Assembly: GCA_019915135.1 (NCBI GenBank) | Contig: JAHLMK010000017.1 | Location: 806,001 to 870,000 of the forward strand | From: Strobilurus pachycystidiatus | Lineage: Eukaryota; Basidiomycota; Agaricomycetes; Agaricales; Physalacriaceae | Direction: 5' to 3' | Length of the DNA stretch: 64,000 bases | Part shown: positions 21,934 through 33,169 of the stretch, piece after piece | Layout of the letters: each line of letters opens with the position of its first letter | How positions within the stretch are numbered: the first letter of the stretch is position 1 | Translations under genes and position numbers: made by a program | The notes under the pieces: generated by a model | What the model was told of the DNA's origin: nothing | What the model saw: only the letters and a program-made list of their open reading frames with translations | The model's database searches: none

Positions 21934-23709
21934 TCATCGGGTATTCGACGGACCAGCCTGTGAGGACTTCTTGGCAGGACTTGCAGTGAGAAATTTCGTT
22001 ATATCTCCTCCCTGTGGCTTTTTGGGAGATGCTTTCTTCTGTTTCGACGGACTGGCAGTCTTCGCTCCATCAGGTTGCTTCCTCCTCCTCTTCCTTTCCG
22101 GTGACCCAGCTGGTTCCTGCGGTCCTTCCTCCGTCTCTGCGTCCTTCTGTTGCGCCTTCCCCTTCCCCTTGCTAATCGTACCCGTCTTGGCTTTCCTTTT
22201 CTTTTTCTGGTCCTGCTCTTGAGACGTGCGAAGGTAGGCAAGAAGGACCGCAGAGCACCCTTTCTCCGCAAAATCAGCTGGAATCCAAACCCGAATGTGG
22301 TGTTCCGGAAGCTTCGAGGCCCTAACCCTCGTCTGAGTTGGTGAATTCTTTCCGTCTCTGTCAGCATTCTCCGGCTCTGTAGCCTCGCCACCGTCCTCCT
22401 TATCCATGTCTTCTTCATCCTCATCTTCGGATGTAGCGTCAACCTCAGTCTTGTGGGCGATACGAAGCTCGCGGCCTTGCTCGAAGCCGCACTGAATCAG
22501 TCTTTTGAAGGCTGAAGAATCCACCACCATGCGGTATTCCAACACCTCGGACCCCGCAACTGGGACTATGCGAGATGAAGAGAATGAGACCACCAGGGGA
22601 GCCTGTAAGTCTTCCGCCATATCTCCTGACAAGTTGGGCGGTACGCCACGGAGGAAGGGGGGTGGAATGGTAGTGAATCCTTGTTGGAGAATGCGGGATA
22701 CGAAACTGGGAAGAAGTGTGTTCGGGATAAATCTCTGGAGGTAGTCTATGCTCCAGCTCAGATGCTCCCCAACAAGGGCCGAAATGAGGTAGATGGAGGG
22801 CTGGTCAACGCTGCGCCAGACAAACGAGCTCTGAGCCGGAGTTGGGGCAGCCATGTTCAGATACATGGTAAGGGAGTTGATGTTCGGGAACGACGCCCAC
22901 GGTGGCAATGGGATTTCCTGCTTAAAGCGCTGCTGCAAGACTTTCTGACAATCAGCCCGCCAACCGGAAATGAAGCTGGAAGTGGGTTTGCCCGTAATCT
23001 TCATGGACTGAACCAGCTGATCTGCTAGCTCCCTCATATCATCGACAATGAAAGACGTGATAACCTCCACTGTAGCCGCAGGCTGGCCGGCAGCCTGCAT
23101 CCCAACGACACTCCGGCGGAAGCCGCCGCTGCAGCAGTATCCGCACGATAATGCCAAGAGGAAGATGTCGGCGCCAGGCGGGGATGGAAGATCCTGGTAC
23201 ACGAAGACCCTGTCCTGCTTCTCAGGCTGCTTATGCTGAGGGTGCGTGGAGGAGGGATTTCTAGTGATATGGCGCCCGCCGTGTAAGACAACATCGAAGT
23301 CGTCCGTCATGATAGCATCGATGGTACCAGCGAGCTCGAGACGCACGAGTTCGGCGCTGGCGCTACCTGGAGCTTCATGATACTGGAACCCGAATGCGTT
23401 CAACAAGCCACGAAGGTTGTCTTTCAACTGGTTGTCGATTTGTTTCTCAGAGGCGCTCTCGGGCCCATAAAACACAAACAAGGGAGTGATGGGGAGCCTG
23501 AGCATGCGGTTGCACCGGAGAAGTATGAGGCGCAAGGCTGCATTGTCGCCGCCTAGGACTGCCGCGCTATGCTTGACCCAGAATAGAGGGTCGATGCCAA
23601 CGCGGAGCGTGTCGCAATTGTGCTCCTTGCAGTAGGCGAGGATGTAGGCAAGCAAATGTACCTCGGAGCCCTTTTGCTTCAAAGGCGCCCAGATAATATC
23701 TGACTGCAT
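21934..23709 (-). CDS. XPG/FEN-like nuclease-fold protein with degraded active site
   Basis: One long exon of about 590 residues. The XPG N- and I-region pattern is clear: TLRVGIDPLFWVKHS, PITPLFVFYGPE, EAPGSASAELVRLELAG and IDAIMTDDFDVVLHGG. In active FEN1/XPG/GEN1 enzymes the second reads F-D-G-P and the third G-E-A-E-A-E. Here the Asp is Tyr (codon 23467-23469) and two of the three Glu are Ser (23350-23367), while the later Asp pair in TDDFD is kept. The usual M-G-V-x-G-L-W start is also missing. The C-terminal third is acidic, then Lys/Arg-rich, ending with GGDITKFL, a PIP-box-like motif. I chose Met at 23709 because the fold starts just after it. Probably a non-catalytic DNA-binding paralogue. 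Divergent from the cyclin gene. Confidence 0.7.
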   Translation of the reverse strand: MQSDIIWAPLKQKGSEVHLLAYILAYCKEHNCDTLRVGIDPLFWVKHSAAVLGGDNAALRLILLRCNRMLRLPITPLFVFYGPESASEKQIDNQLKDNLRGLLNAFGFQYHEAPGSASAELVRLELAGTIDAIMTDDFDVVLHGGRHITRNPSSTHPQHKQPEKQDRVFVYQDLPSPPGADIFLLALSCGYCCSGGFRRSVVGMQAAGQPAATVEVITSFIVDDMRELADQLVQSMKITGKPTSSFISGWRADCQKVLQQRFKQEIPLPPWASFPNINSLTMYLNMAAPTPAQSSFVWRSVDQPSIYLISALVGEHLSWSIDYLQRFIPNTLLPSFVSRILQQGFTTIPPPFLRGVPPNLSGDMAEDLQAPLVVSFSSSRIVPVAGSEVLEYRMVVDSSAFKRLIQCGFEQGRELRIAHKTEVDATSEDEDEEDMDKEDGGEATEPENADRDGKNSPTQTRVRASKLPEHHIRVWIPADFAEKGCSAVLLAYLRTSQEQDQKKKRKAKTGTISKGKGKAQQKDAETEEGPQEPAGSPERKRRRKQPDGAKTASPSKQKKASPKKPQGGDITKFLTASPAKKSSQAGPSNTR

Positions 23710-24046
23710 GGTGAAGTATTGCGGGAGAGGCAGACTGTCACTCTGAACAGTCAAGCTCAGTGAAGATTCCGTTGGGGCCCGTTGACAGTAGCAACTTGAC
23801 ACCCGTTGGATTGACACCTGTCGGCGCTGGTTGTTATGGCTGATAATTATGGCCTATAGCAGCACGGTTTGCGAAGACCGACATTGTAGTGAAGGCATTT
23901 TCTCGTGTTGATGGTTTGGAGTGATTGCCTGACCAGAGACCAGAATGGTTGAGGTCAAAGCTGCAGATCGGTCCCGTGACTAATAGTAAACGCGATATGG
24001 CTGGTGACGTAACGTGTTTACCTTGTGTGCTTCCTTCCATGCTGCA
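23710..24046. promoter_or_regulatory. Shared divergent promoter region
   Basis: 337 bases between the ATGs of the XPG-like gene (-) and the cyclin-box gene (+). It presumably drives both. No clear TATA or known cell-cycle element was seen. Confidence 0.4.
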
Positions 24047-25721
24047 ATGATTCGGAAGCGCTCCTTCGATGAACCGCGGCATGTCTCTCTCGAATCGTTC
24101 CTGCGCTCTGTGCGCTCGCGGACCCAGTCTCTGCTCAGCATCGCCGAGATCGACGAAGGCGACGACGAGCTCGACGAGGAGACCGACGAATACAGCGACG
24201 GGACACAGCCGACATCGGAAACAGCAGTGCCATCTTCCGACGCGATGCCCCTTCCATCCTCCTCGTCCCAGCTAACCACGCCAGACTTTTCGGGGGACGA
24301 TTCCATCCACGTCCAGCGCGACTATTTCTCCCTAACACTATTTGGAAAGCTTCGGCAGCTTGCGTCCGCCCGCATTTACTCTGCCTCATCCAGCACCGTC
24401 TCTTCTCGCATGTACTTCTCCCCCAACTCCGAAGACACGTCTACACCGCATCAAACGAACAAGAAGCGACGTGCGAGCTCGTCTTTGAACTCCCTAGCAC
24501 CACCGCAAAAAAAGACGCGCACCATCGAGCCAGCGACGAAACGTGCGCTCAGCCTCACTGACAACGAGCGCCCAACAAAAAGGTTGAAGAGATTCGGCTC
24601 CTCACGTGCTGGTAGCCTGCGACGCGCCGACTCTCTACGCATTGCGCCTTCGGACAGGGTTTCAACAGCTCCGTCTACACCGCCTGAACTCTGCCCAGCG
24701 CCTTTCCCTGTCATTTGTCCGACATCGGACTGTATCCCTCCTCCGCCTCTCACCGCAAGGTCGCGTCTAAGCGCATATACGAAGCGAGAGCAAATATGGA
24801 GAGACGAGCTGAAGTTGGACCTCTTGGATGGAGATGTGGATGCATGGGAATCTGTTCTTGCTTTGGGACAGAGCGCTAGGCAGCGCGCCATGCGCTGGAT
24901 CTTGGAGGCACATCCTGAAATGTATCCGCTCCATGACGACTGTTACTGCGACGACGAGTATGAAGAGTCCGATGAGCTCGACGAGTATATGAAGGGCCTC
25001 GGTGATCAGCTTGCTCTCCCCGAGACTCGTTTCCATGCGGCGTACCTCTTTCTGCTATTCGCGTATAAGAATGGCTGGAATGGTTGGCACGTCTGGGATA
25101 TGGCCTTGGCCTGCGTTGCAGTAAGCTCCAAGGTATGTACGCGACAAACCGACCAAATTGATTCTTCACTCACCAATCCACAAGTTTCATCATGACTTTC
25201 TTCATCCGCTTCTTCCCATCTACGCTGTCGACCTTTGTCGCCTTGCACCGCATACAATCAGCAAGAACACCCTCGAAGAAGCCCAGCGATGCCTTCTTGC
25301 TACGCTCGACTACCGCATTGGCGGAACGATCCTACCTGGAGGAGTGCTCGGTGAGATCTGGGAGGCAGTTCCTGGTGCCCAGGATGTATTCTCGGAAGTG
25401 GAATGGGACCTCGTCGTGACGGAAACATGGAGGGTTCTTTTGCTGTTGATCATGGAGCCGGATGTGCTGCAGTTCTCTTTGAGCTTGTTGACGGCGGCGG
25501 CGGTTGTGGACGCGGCTATGACGGTCTTGAGCTGGCGCTCGGCAGACCCGGAAGATGCGGAAGGTTTAATTTGTGATATTGAAGCGGTCTTTCAACTGCG
25601 ACGTGTGAGTGTAGATTCTCCCGGAATGACTGGAATGCTTATATGTGGACAGGTTGACCTGGATCGCTGCAGAACATGGCTCGAGGAAGTCATGGACGCC
25701 ACTCAAGGTGGAAGTTGCTAG
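24047..25721 (+). CDS. Cyclin-box domain protein
   Basis: Starts MIRKRSFDEP. The first ~230 residues are low in complexity: acidic (EGDDELDEETDE), Ser/Pro-rich and then basic with KKRR, KKTR and TKRLKR patches. A cyclin-like helical domain follows: RQRAMRWILEAHPEM, LPETRFHAAYLFLLF, ALACVAVSSKFHHDF and TLEEAQRCLLATLDYRI, matching the order of cyclin-box helices (cf. R-x-x-L-x-x-W, P-E-T, A-x-A-x-x-x-A-S-K). Two introns (after SSK, 25134; and after LRR) keep frame; the stop is at 25721. Which CDK it binds cannot be told. The long acidic/basic N-terminus is unusual for a B-type cyclin; it may be a basidiomycete-specific cyclin. Confidence 0.72.
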
Positions 25722-26100
25722 TAGACTGTTGCTCTCTTTCATGCATTGCTTCGCTGCTCTAGTCTGAAGATTATCATTTGCTCGGAATGGATGTTGTCGT
25801 AATTCACTTTACCTCTTTGTTGTTGTATCGGTTTCTGCCTGTTGTATTATGAAGTCAAATCTTTCGTTCTGCTCTGTGTTCCCCGGACCCCCGTATATCA
25901 ATACTTGAGCCTGCACCGACATCGCTGAGACTGTGTAGTCCTCTACTGCTAGTGTGAGCATGGAGTCTGGGAGAAAAGAAGAGGAGTCTCACTGTCCTCG
26001 TCGGGTGATGACTTGTGTAGGCGAGTCGCGAGTCGCGACTGCGAAAGCGCGATCGGCAGGCAAGTACTTACCGGGTTCTGCTCAACACAGCCACACCTGT
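25722..26100. other. Short intergenic region with palindrome
   Basis: 379 bases holding the 3' end of the cyclin gene and the promoter of the isoleucyl-tRNA synthetase gene. A GC-rich iterated palindrome of gcgagtc/gcgact units lies near 26020-26042. Nothing coding. Confidence 0.45.
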
Positions 26101-29100
26101 ATGCAGCCTTTTGCTCTTGCCTGTCGTCGCCGGCGATGGCGATGGAGTCGCGCCTACGCCACAGCTGCAACGGATAGCGCCAAGAAACTCTCGCAGACTC
26201 TTCTTCTTCCCAAAACATCTTTTCCTCTGTGGCCAAACCGCGAACAAAGCGAAATTGCCCTCCGGCCTCGCATTTGCGAAGAACTGTACAGGGAACAGGT
26301 ACGACGACCTATGGTACCGCCATTCTGCTGTCAGTAGCTGAGGAACATAGGCCAAAAGGCAGACTGAAACGTTTGTGCTGCACGATGGACCGCCGTATGC
26401 CAACGGGAACCTCCACATGGGTACGCTTCATCGACAGTGACGCGCGCTTTTTCCTGACGCGACGCAGGGCACGCGATGAACAAAGTCTTGAAGGATATCA
26501 TCTGCCGATTTAACGTCCTCCGTGGAAAGCGGGTCAAGTCGGTGTCCCCCAGTCTTTCACCTTTTCCAGGACGCTGACATGAACGCGTAGCTATACCCCG
26601 GGATGGGACTGTCATGGACTTCCCATCGAGAACCGGGCGCTCAAGGAGCTGGAGCCGGGACAGGCTGAGAGGGCAAAGCTTATAGCAGAGGAGGTTTCAA
26701 CTTCACTGTCTTCAATCCGTCAGGCTGCTAAGGCCGCTCGCGAGAAGGCTTTGCGAGAAATGGAAGACAAGCCAGAGCGTGGAGCGGAGGCGGCCTCTCT
26801 TCCACCGTCTGTTATCCGCGCGGCTGCTCGCAAAACGGCTTTGCGAGAAATCGACGTCCAAAGGGCAGAGTTCCAGCAGTTTGGCATCATGGCGGACTGG
26901 AACGACGACGCGTCGACGTACAGGACAATTGGTGGGTCATCCTGCTGCTTCGGCCCAGGCCTAACACTGAGGGCTCGACAGACCACGACTATGAGATACG
27001 GCAGCTGGATATATTCAAGTCCATGGTTGAGAAAGGTGGGCTCATTCCGAGGGCGACAGAACGCGACTGACGTTATCAGGCCTCATATACAGGAAATATC
27101 GCCCAGTTCACTACTCTCCTTCGTCGCGTTCTGCTTTGGCTGAAGCAGAGCTAGTCTACAAGGAAGATCACCTCTCCCATTCCGTCTATGTGACATTTGA
27201 TATCGATACAACCTCTAACAATAAGCTGAGGAAGCTCGGTGACCGAGTGCAGCTTCTCGTCTGGACAACAACGCCTTGGACACTCACTGCCAACATGGTA
27301 TGCAGACATTTCACACCGAAATCGCCGCTTATACCGTTCCAGGGAATCGCTGTACACGAAGAGCTGCCTTATCTCGTTCTTAAGCGCCACGACTTTGATA
27401 CTCCTCTGATTGTTGCAAAGGGTCGTGTCGAAGGTGAAGACTTCAGGAGAATAATTGGCCTCTTCGACAAAGTATCTGAGATTCAAGGTATGACTCACTT
27501 TGCCTCTCTCTACTCTCAGGTGTCAATATTACCACCAGGCTCTGACCTTGTTGGAATGCAATATAACCCCATCTTCACGCAGACAGGCGAAAAGTTTTCA
27601 ATTATTCACGCTTCCCATGTCACGTCGCAGACCGGAACTGGCATAGTGCACTGTGCGCCCGCACATGGGGCAGAGGACTACAACGTGTTCCGATCTCTGT
27701 CACTCGACTCAATGCTTTGCCATGTTGACAGTCTCGGCCAGTTCTCTGAAGATGTTTGCTCCGTAGTAGGCGAGGAGGCTGGCAGGGAGCTCGTTGGGAA
27801 ACCCGTTCTGAGCGATGGCAACACTGCAATTGTGAGGCTTCTCAAGGCCAAGGATGCCGTTGTCAAGGTCAAGTATTACAAGCACAAGTACCCGTATGAT
27901 TGGCGTACTAATCAACCAATCATCGTCACGTAAGCAACTCTATTACCGTCTCTTTGACTAGAGCTGATTACCCCTCAAGCGCTACATCCCAGTGGTTTGC
28001 GAACCTGGATCAGCTCAAGGATGATGCCCTCGAAAAGCTCAGCAAAGTCAAATTCGTGCCAGACAATTGTCAGTCGTCTTCATATCATCGCATGTTCTGC
28101 TTTTGATTTGTACTTCGTCTGCAGCACGAAACCGTCTTGAGTCGTTCGTACGCTCCAGATCGGAGTGGTGTATCTCGCGGCAACGAGTTTGGGGCATGCC
28201 CATCCCCGCCTTGCATCATTCAACCTCTGATCGCACCATCCTCGACTCGGAATCACTCTCCCATATCATCGCGATTTTGCGTGAAAAGGGTGTGCAGTAC
28301 TGGTGGGATGGCCCTGTCGAGGAGTTTCTTCCTCCCCATCTCGTCGCCGAGAAGGACGCGTGGCACAAGGGAACGGATACGATGGATGTGTGGTTCGATA
28401 GCGGCTCTTCGTGGTCGTTGTTACCTCCTAGAGACACTCCCCGATCAGATGTATGTGTCGAAGGGTCTGACCAGCACAGAGGGTGGTTCCAGAGTCAGCT
28501 TTTGACCTCCGTCGGTGCGGGAGAACGCCAGCCGCCGTATGGCTCCTTGTTGACCCATGGTATGGTGCTCGACGAGAAGGGCAAGAAGATGAGTAAATCT
28601 TTGGGCAACGTCATTAGCCCTGTTACTGTCATCGTTGGCGGTGAAGTGCGTGTTTTTCCTCTTCCCTCCGTTCGCGTCGTTGATCCCATTTTCCTGTAGG
28701 ACAGAAGGAAAGAGCCGGCCTATGGAGCGGATGTATTGAGACTTTGGATCGCTTCTTCAGAGTACACACACGACGTCTCTCTTGGCTTCAGAGTTCTGGC
28801 ACAAACTGCAGAATCTCTCAGGAAGATACGCAACTCGGCGAGATTCATGCTGGGAACGATTGGCAAATTTCCACCGGTGGAAGAGGAGCGATCTCGAAGC
28901 CCGATCGACGAGCTCAAGGCTCACTTGGATCATATGGACTTTGTAGGTCAAAGAATCGCGAACAATGTTCTACACTCACTTCTTTTCAGGCTGACCGGTA
29001 CATACTATGGCAAGCAGCCGAGCTTGAGAGGAAGGCATTCGCTGACTATCAGGCGTTCCAATTCCCTAAAGGTGATCTTCGTCCCGGTTTCGTGAACGCT

Positions 29101-30025
29101 TCCTGACAGGTACCGACAGTGGCGATTGCTCTACTTAATTTCGCGAACCTCTCGCTATCTTCTCTTTACCTGGACATCAACAAGGACAACTTGTACGCGA
29201 ACAAGTTGAGTGACCCCCGGCGTCAAGCAACTGTAGCCGTTCTGAGAAACGTTGGTCGTCCCATTTTCGAAGAAAAGATATTCGTCTGAAGCTCTCTAGG
29301 TTTTGAAATCTATGGTCAAAGTTGCAGCCCCAATTTTACCGCATCTAGCGCAGGAGATATACCAGACAATGTATCCCGAGAGCAAGAGCTCCGTGTTCTT
29401 GGATTTGCCCTGGCATGAGGACCAGAATGATGTTGCGCAGATGGTCAAGGGAAGTGTCGCACACATGGAGGAAATGCTCCGAATCCGGACAAGTGTTCTA
29501 TCCTTGCTGGAGCAAGCGCGTCAGAAGAAGTACATTGTCCGCAACCTTTCGGCATTTTGAGTTCTGATCGTTCTGTAGGAATATCAAGAGCTCGTTGGAA
29601 GCTGAAGTTCAAATCATCCTTCCGTCCAGTGTTGGCGAAGGTGCAGCTGGGTTGATCAATACATTGGCAACACAAGGTCAGTTCTTGTCTGTATCTTCCG
29701 ATCTGCGCAGGAACTGACAACATCTCTCGAAGAGGAATTCCTGGAGAAGCTTTTCATCGTGTCTAGCGTTGCGATTACAGATGAAGGCTCGTTCGGGACA
29801 AGTTCTCCGGAGTGGGTCTATTCTGGTTCTGTCGAAATTAAAGGTACAGTACTCCAACAATCATTATGAGTACGTACTCACGCCCTCTTTGTAGATTGCG
29901 GCGAAAGTTTAGGCCTTCGCGTAATTCCCTCTTCAAAATCGAAGTGCCCTAGATGCTGGACATTCAAGTCTGATAGCGAAGACGACGTCTGTGGTAGATG
30001 CGAGGACGCAATAGTACATGTCTGA
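26101..30025 (+). CDS. ISM1: Isoleucyl-tRNA synthetase, mitochondrial
   Basis: Charges mitochondrial tRNA-Ile with isoleucine. The N-terminus MQPFALACRRRRWRW is basic and non-acidic, as for a matrix-targeting peptide, then the IleRS start LLLPKTSFPL. Class I signatures: the HIGH equivalent in NGNLHMGHAMNKVLKD (split by an intron near 26.4 kb), YTPGWDCHGLPIE, the editing-domain motif VWTTTPWTLTANM, and KMSKSLGNVISP near 28.59 kb. WCISRQRVWGMPIP is also diagnostic. The C-terminus has a bacterial-type zinc module CPRCWTF...CGRCEDA before TGA at 30023-30025. At least a dozen short introns all keep frame. It resembles bacterial/mitochondrial rather than cytosolic IleRS. Total length about 970-1000 residues, normal. 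Confidence 0.9.
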
Positions 30026-30645
30026 ACTGGCCTCGCTGCCTGCGAGGGAGGCAATCACGCGGTTCAGCGCGCTTGCGGCTTCGCAGTTTGCCGCTGAGCA
30101 TGATCAAGGCGGTCTCGCTTGAAAAGTATGGGATTGCACATTACAGTGCATATACATCCTGCTTGTATAGAATTTAGTAATCTATTTAGCCAGCGCTCCT
30201 CACAGTCGGCTTGGACTCGTTGACATCAATGAATTCGCGGACGAAGAGGTAGTAGAGTTTAACAGCAGCGCGGCTCAGGAGCGCTATGAGCTGTGTGGTA
30301 CTCACCATCCAGCACTCTGCCATTGACACTAGTACTCTGGGTTGTCTTAAACGCAGTACATACATCTTTGAACCATGTATATAAATCTCCACTCGTATCA
30401 TCTTCTCATCGCCGTATCGCTTCATGAAAGAGGATGTGGACAGAATGAATTGCAATGCTCCAACATGGAGGCGTGTTTGAACAGATGAAGACGCGAACGA
30501 TACATGATCCACATGGTTGCACAGTGGTTGCAAGTGGTCTCTTTCCATTCTTATTTTGTATAAATGCTGCTTTCTCCATGTCGATTACTCTGTACGTCTC
30601 GTGGTATTCTGAATAACTTTGGTACATCTAGTAGACAGCACCGCT
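30026..30645. other. Convergent intergenic region, nothing recognised
   Basis: 620 bases between the stop codons of the convergent IleRS and archaemetzincin genes, presumably 3' UTRs. No gene seen. Confidence 0.5.
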
Positions 30646-31986
30646 TCAGGCCTCTATCTCCATCATCCTGACCTTCAGCCATCCTGCAAAAGCCGCAAAA
30701 AGGTGTACATCTCCATGTTTCTCACAGAATTTGAGCATCGACGCGTAATGCTTCTCTACCGTGCCATTGGTACCTCGAAGAACCTTGGCAAGATCCACGG
30801 GACAGAGATACGGCGGCTGTCTGGAGTCCTCCTGTAACGAGGACGTGCCTTGCATGATACAGGCGTAGTAGACGCAATGGTCTATGCCGAAACAGTGCCC
30901 TAACTCGTGGCTAGCGGTTTTGCAGACACGGCCAAGCCACAGGCCTGATAGTAAAGTTTCGAACGAAGGGGATGGACCGAAGGGAGGGAGGGCACTTTCA
31001 GCTGACAACGCTGCCTTCATAGGCGATTCTGAATAATCGTCATTCCCGACGTCGTTAAGTCGCTCCTTCTCCTTCTTGGCTCTCTTCTTTTTCGGTCTGT
31101 CCTCCGACTGCTCACAACACTGCTTCATGTACGCCTCACAGTGCGATGCAGGCCACGCATGATTCCTATCCATCTTCTCCCCATTATCTCCACCACGATC
31201 TAAGCCGGGGTTGTACCTCGCCATCGACACCACTGCGACCCGACTACCGCCATATGCGCGCCCGCACGCGAAGTCGTCGTCGTCGTTCTCGTAGATGTCC
31301 TGCTCGACGAGTAACATGAGCGCGTAAGCATCCTCTGGCAACACATCGATGGCTGCGTCGAGCAGGTCGTCAAGGTTCAATTGGCGCTGGAAGATGCCGT
31401 CGCGAGAGGGACGAGTGCGGATGCGCACACATTCCGTGCGGGAGGTTTGTAGCCCGACGTATCGCGGCGACTTGGTGCCCACATCTTCCCATCTCGTGAA
31501 GTTTAGCGGTGTGGTGAGCCCTTGGACGGGCAGTCCATAGAAAGCGGACAGATATTCGACGACATCTGCCGTGTCTGGTGCTTTCGCTTTGCTACTGTCG
31601 TATTGTGATCCTTGGAGAAGGCTCCAGTCATTCATGACATGAAGTTCCCTTGATATTCCTGGAGGCCCAGCGACGTATAGTCTATTCCTTCCCGGGGTCA
31701 TTTCATTGCGATCTTTACTCCTTATCCAAGAGCGCAGGCTTTGCGGTGGATACCCAGGATCCAGAGCGAGGTCATCGTTCGGAAGCACTAGGGGGCTGGG
31801 AAATGAAGAGGGAGAGGGCTCCTTAGATGTAGCGTCAATAGTGCTCGGGTTTTTGGTAGAACCTGATACGGTCCTTCCCGATGGTGTGATGGCATTCAAA
31901 CGCTGTTGGACCGTGGGCGCATTGTAACCCGCAACTTCCGCGTGCCCAGAAGGGATGAAGACAAGTCTATGATGGTCACAAGTCAT
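30646..31986 (-). CDS. Archaemetzincin-like zinc metallopeptidase (M54)
   Basis: Single-exon gene. The signature HELGHCFGIDHCVYYACIM fits the archaemetzincin pattern H-E-x-x-H-x-x-G-x3-C-x4-C-x-M, with three zinc-binding residues and the metzincin Met. Upstream motifs also fit fungal AMZ proteins: GYPPQSLRSWIRSKDRN, VEYLSAFYGLPV, LPEDAYALMLLVEQDIYEN (with AYGGSRVAVVSMARY). A Lys/Arg-rich insert (RPKKKRAKKEKERL) interrupts the domain before the active site. The usual C-terminal C-x-x-C after the Met is CPVD here, so one structural zinc Cys is missing. I chose Met at 31986 (MTCDHHRLVFIPSGH), although the frame stays open for 64 more codons. About 446 residues. Substrate unknown. Confidence 0.85.
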   Translation of the reverse strand: MTCDHHRLVFIPSGHAEVAGYNAPTVQQRLNAITPSGRTVSGSTKNPSTIDATSKEPSPSSFPSPLVLPNDDLALDPGYPPQSLRSWIRSKDRNEMTPGRNRLYVAGPPGISRELHVMNDWSLLQGSQYDSSKAKAPDTADVVEYLSAFYGLPVQGLTTPLNFTRWEDVGTKSPRYVGLQTSRTECVRIRTRPSRDGIFQRQLNLDDLLDAAIDVLPEDAYALMLLVEQDIYENDDDDFACGRAYGGSRVAVVSMARYNPGLDRGGDNGEKMDRNHAWPASHCEAYMKQCCEQSEDRPKKKRAKKEKERLNDVGNDDYSESPMKAALSAESALPPFGPSPSFETLLSGLWLGRVCKTASHELGHCFGIDHCVYYACIMQGTSSLQEDSRQPPYLCPVDLAKVLRGTNGTVEKHYASMLKFCEKHGDVHLFAAFAGWLKVRMMEIEA

Positions 31987-32887
31987 GCTGGGAGCTTCAA
32001 GCCGCGGACAGCAAAATGAAGCGTTGGAGATGGTTGAACTTGAGTCAGAACGCGTAACTACGCGCTTCCGAACGATAGCAGCGGTGAAGTAGTTGCGAAT
32101 GAGAACCCGGGCCGGTACGTTTTCGAAAGTAGACGTGCTGAACCTGGGCTCGCAAGTGGGAGCCGGAGGAGAAAACAAAGGTACCCGTCATGAAGTGCGT
32201 CAGTCCCACATTGTGAGGACCATCGTGTATATAGATGGGGTAGAAAGCAGTGAGCACTGCAACCAGTGTTACCTCAGGTAACCGTTACTTTGTTCCACAC
32301 GTGCCCCGGGCCGCACTCCGAAAGGAACCGTGGTCCAGGCTGAGTACCGACACACTGCCAGTGACCACTGCTGTCAGTGCTCAGCGCTCAGCGCTCATCA
32401 TCCCTCACCTTTTGACATCCACGGTGGACACTGGACACGATGACCCCCCCGAGAGCCGGCTCCTTGCTCGCACATACATACTCTACTTCAGAGATTCAAC
32501 AGCTATCTAGGTCCCGACAGAAGCAATGATACAGCAGAGTGACAGCTCATGATCAATTTGCAGCTGTAGCTTGAGTTCCTCCGTCTCGAAATCTTGCTGG
32601 AACAACCCTTGTCAGATGCACAGAATCACCTCTTACGCTCCATCTCCCCTGCTTGTACGCGATGAAATCATGTCGGCACATCCTGAAAGTCGCGATTCAT
32701 CAACACGCGACGGCATTGCCTGCTCCCCACTCTACACCGCCTCCAAAAACTCCGTTCCGTTTACAGCTGCTCGTAATGGACTAGATTGAATCAAATCTTG
32801 AGTCATCCTCTTCCTCTTGGCACCGAACAGCCTTAAGAAGTCAACCATGATTCGGTCGCTTGTTTCCCAGCCCATTCTTGCTTGAGC
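31987..32887. other. Intergenic, no gene recognised
   Basis: About 900 bases between the divergent archaemetzincin and small membrane-protein genes. It contains short CTCAGCG/CTCAGTG iterations near 32.37 kb. No coding exon identified. Confidence 0.45.
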
Positions 32888-33169
32888 ATGGGAGGTATGT
32901 CGTCTCCTCGACTGGCGATCGCCCTCTCTGACATCCTCTTGTCACAGATGCCACCTACTTTATGATCTACACTGCGCGAAGCGCCGACGACGGCGTCGTC
33001 GCCCCACGTACCATCGGGGGCATCGTCATCGGTTGCAGTGCGCATCCTTTCGTTCACAATCATACTCTTCTTACTTTTCTTAGTTCTGGGTGGTGCTTTG
33101 ATACTTGTCTTCTGTCGCTTGATCAAGGCGATCCATTCCCGTATGATGGAAAGGCCGCCTGGAGCTTAG
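32888..33169 (+). CDS. 58-residue single-pass membrane protein in three small exons
   Basis: Exons 32888-32894 (7 nt, ATGGGAG), 32948-33031 and 33084-33169. Both introns are consensus: GTATGT...CTGAC...CACAG (53 nt) and GTTGCA...TTCTTAG (52 nt). The spliced protein begins MGDATYFMIYTARSADD and has one hydrophobic helix, TIGGIVIVLGGALILVFC, followed by a short basic tail RLIKAIHSRMMERPPGA. The helix is formed only by joining exons 2 and 3, which argues that the model is real. I do not recognise the family; it resembles small proteolipid-like or organellar membrane subunits in size and topology only. Confidence 0.6.

Noticed and set aside
30186..30548. 120-codon open frame on the minus strand after the IleRS gene
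   Set aside because: No family motif or splice logic, odd composition, and it lies in a convergent 3' region.
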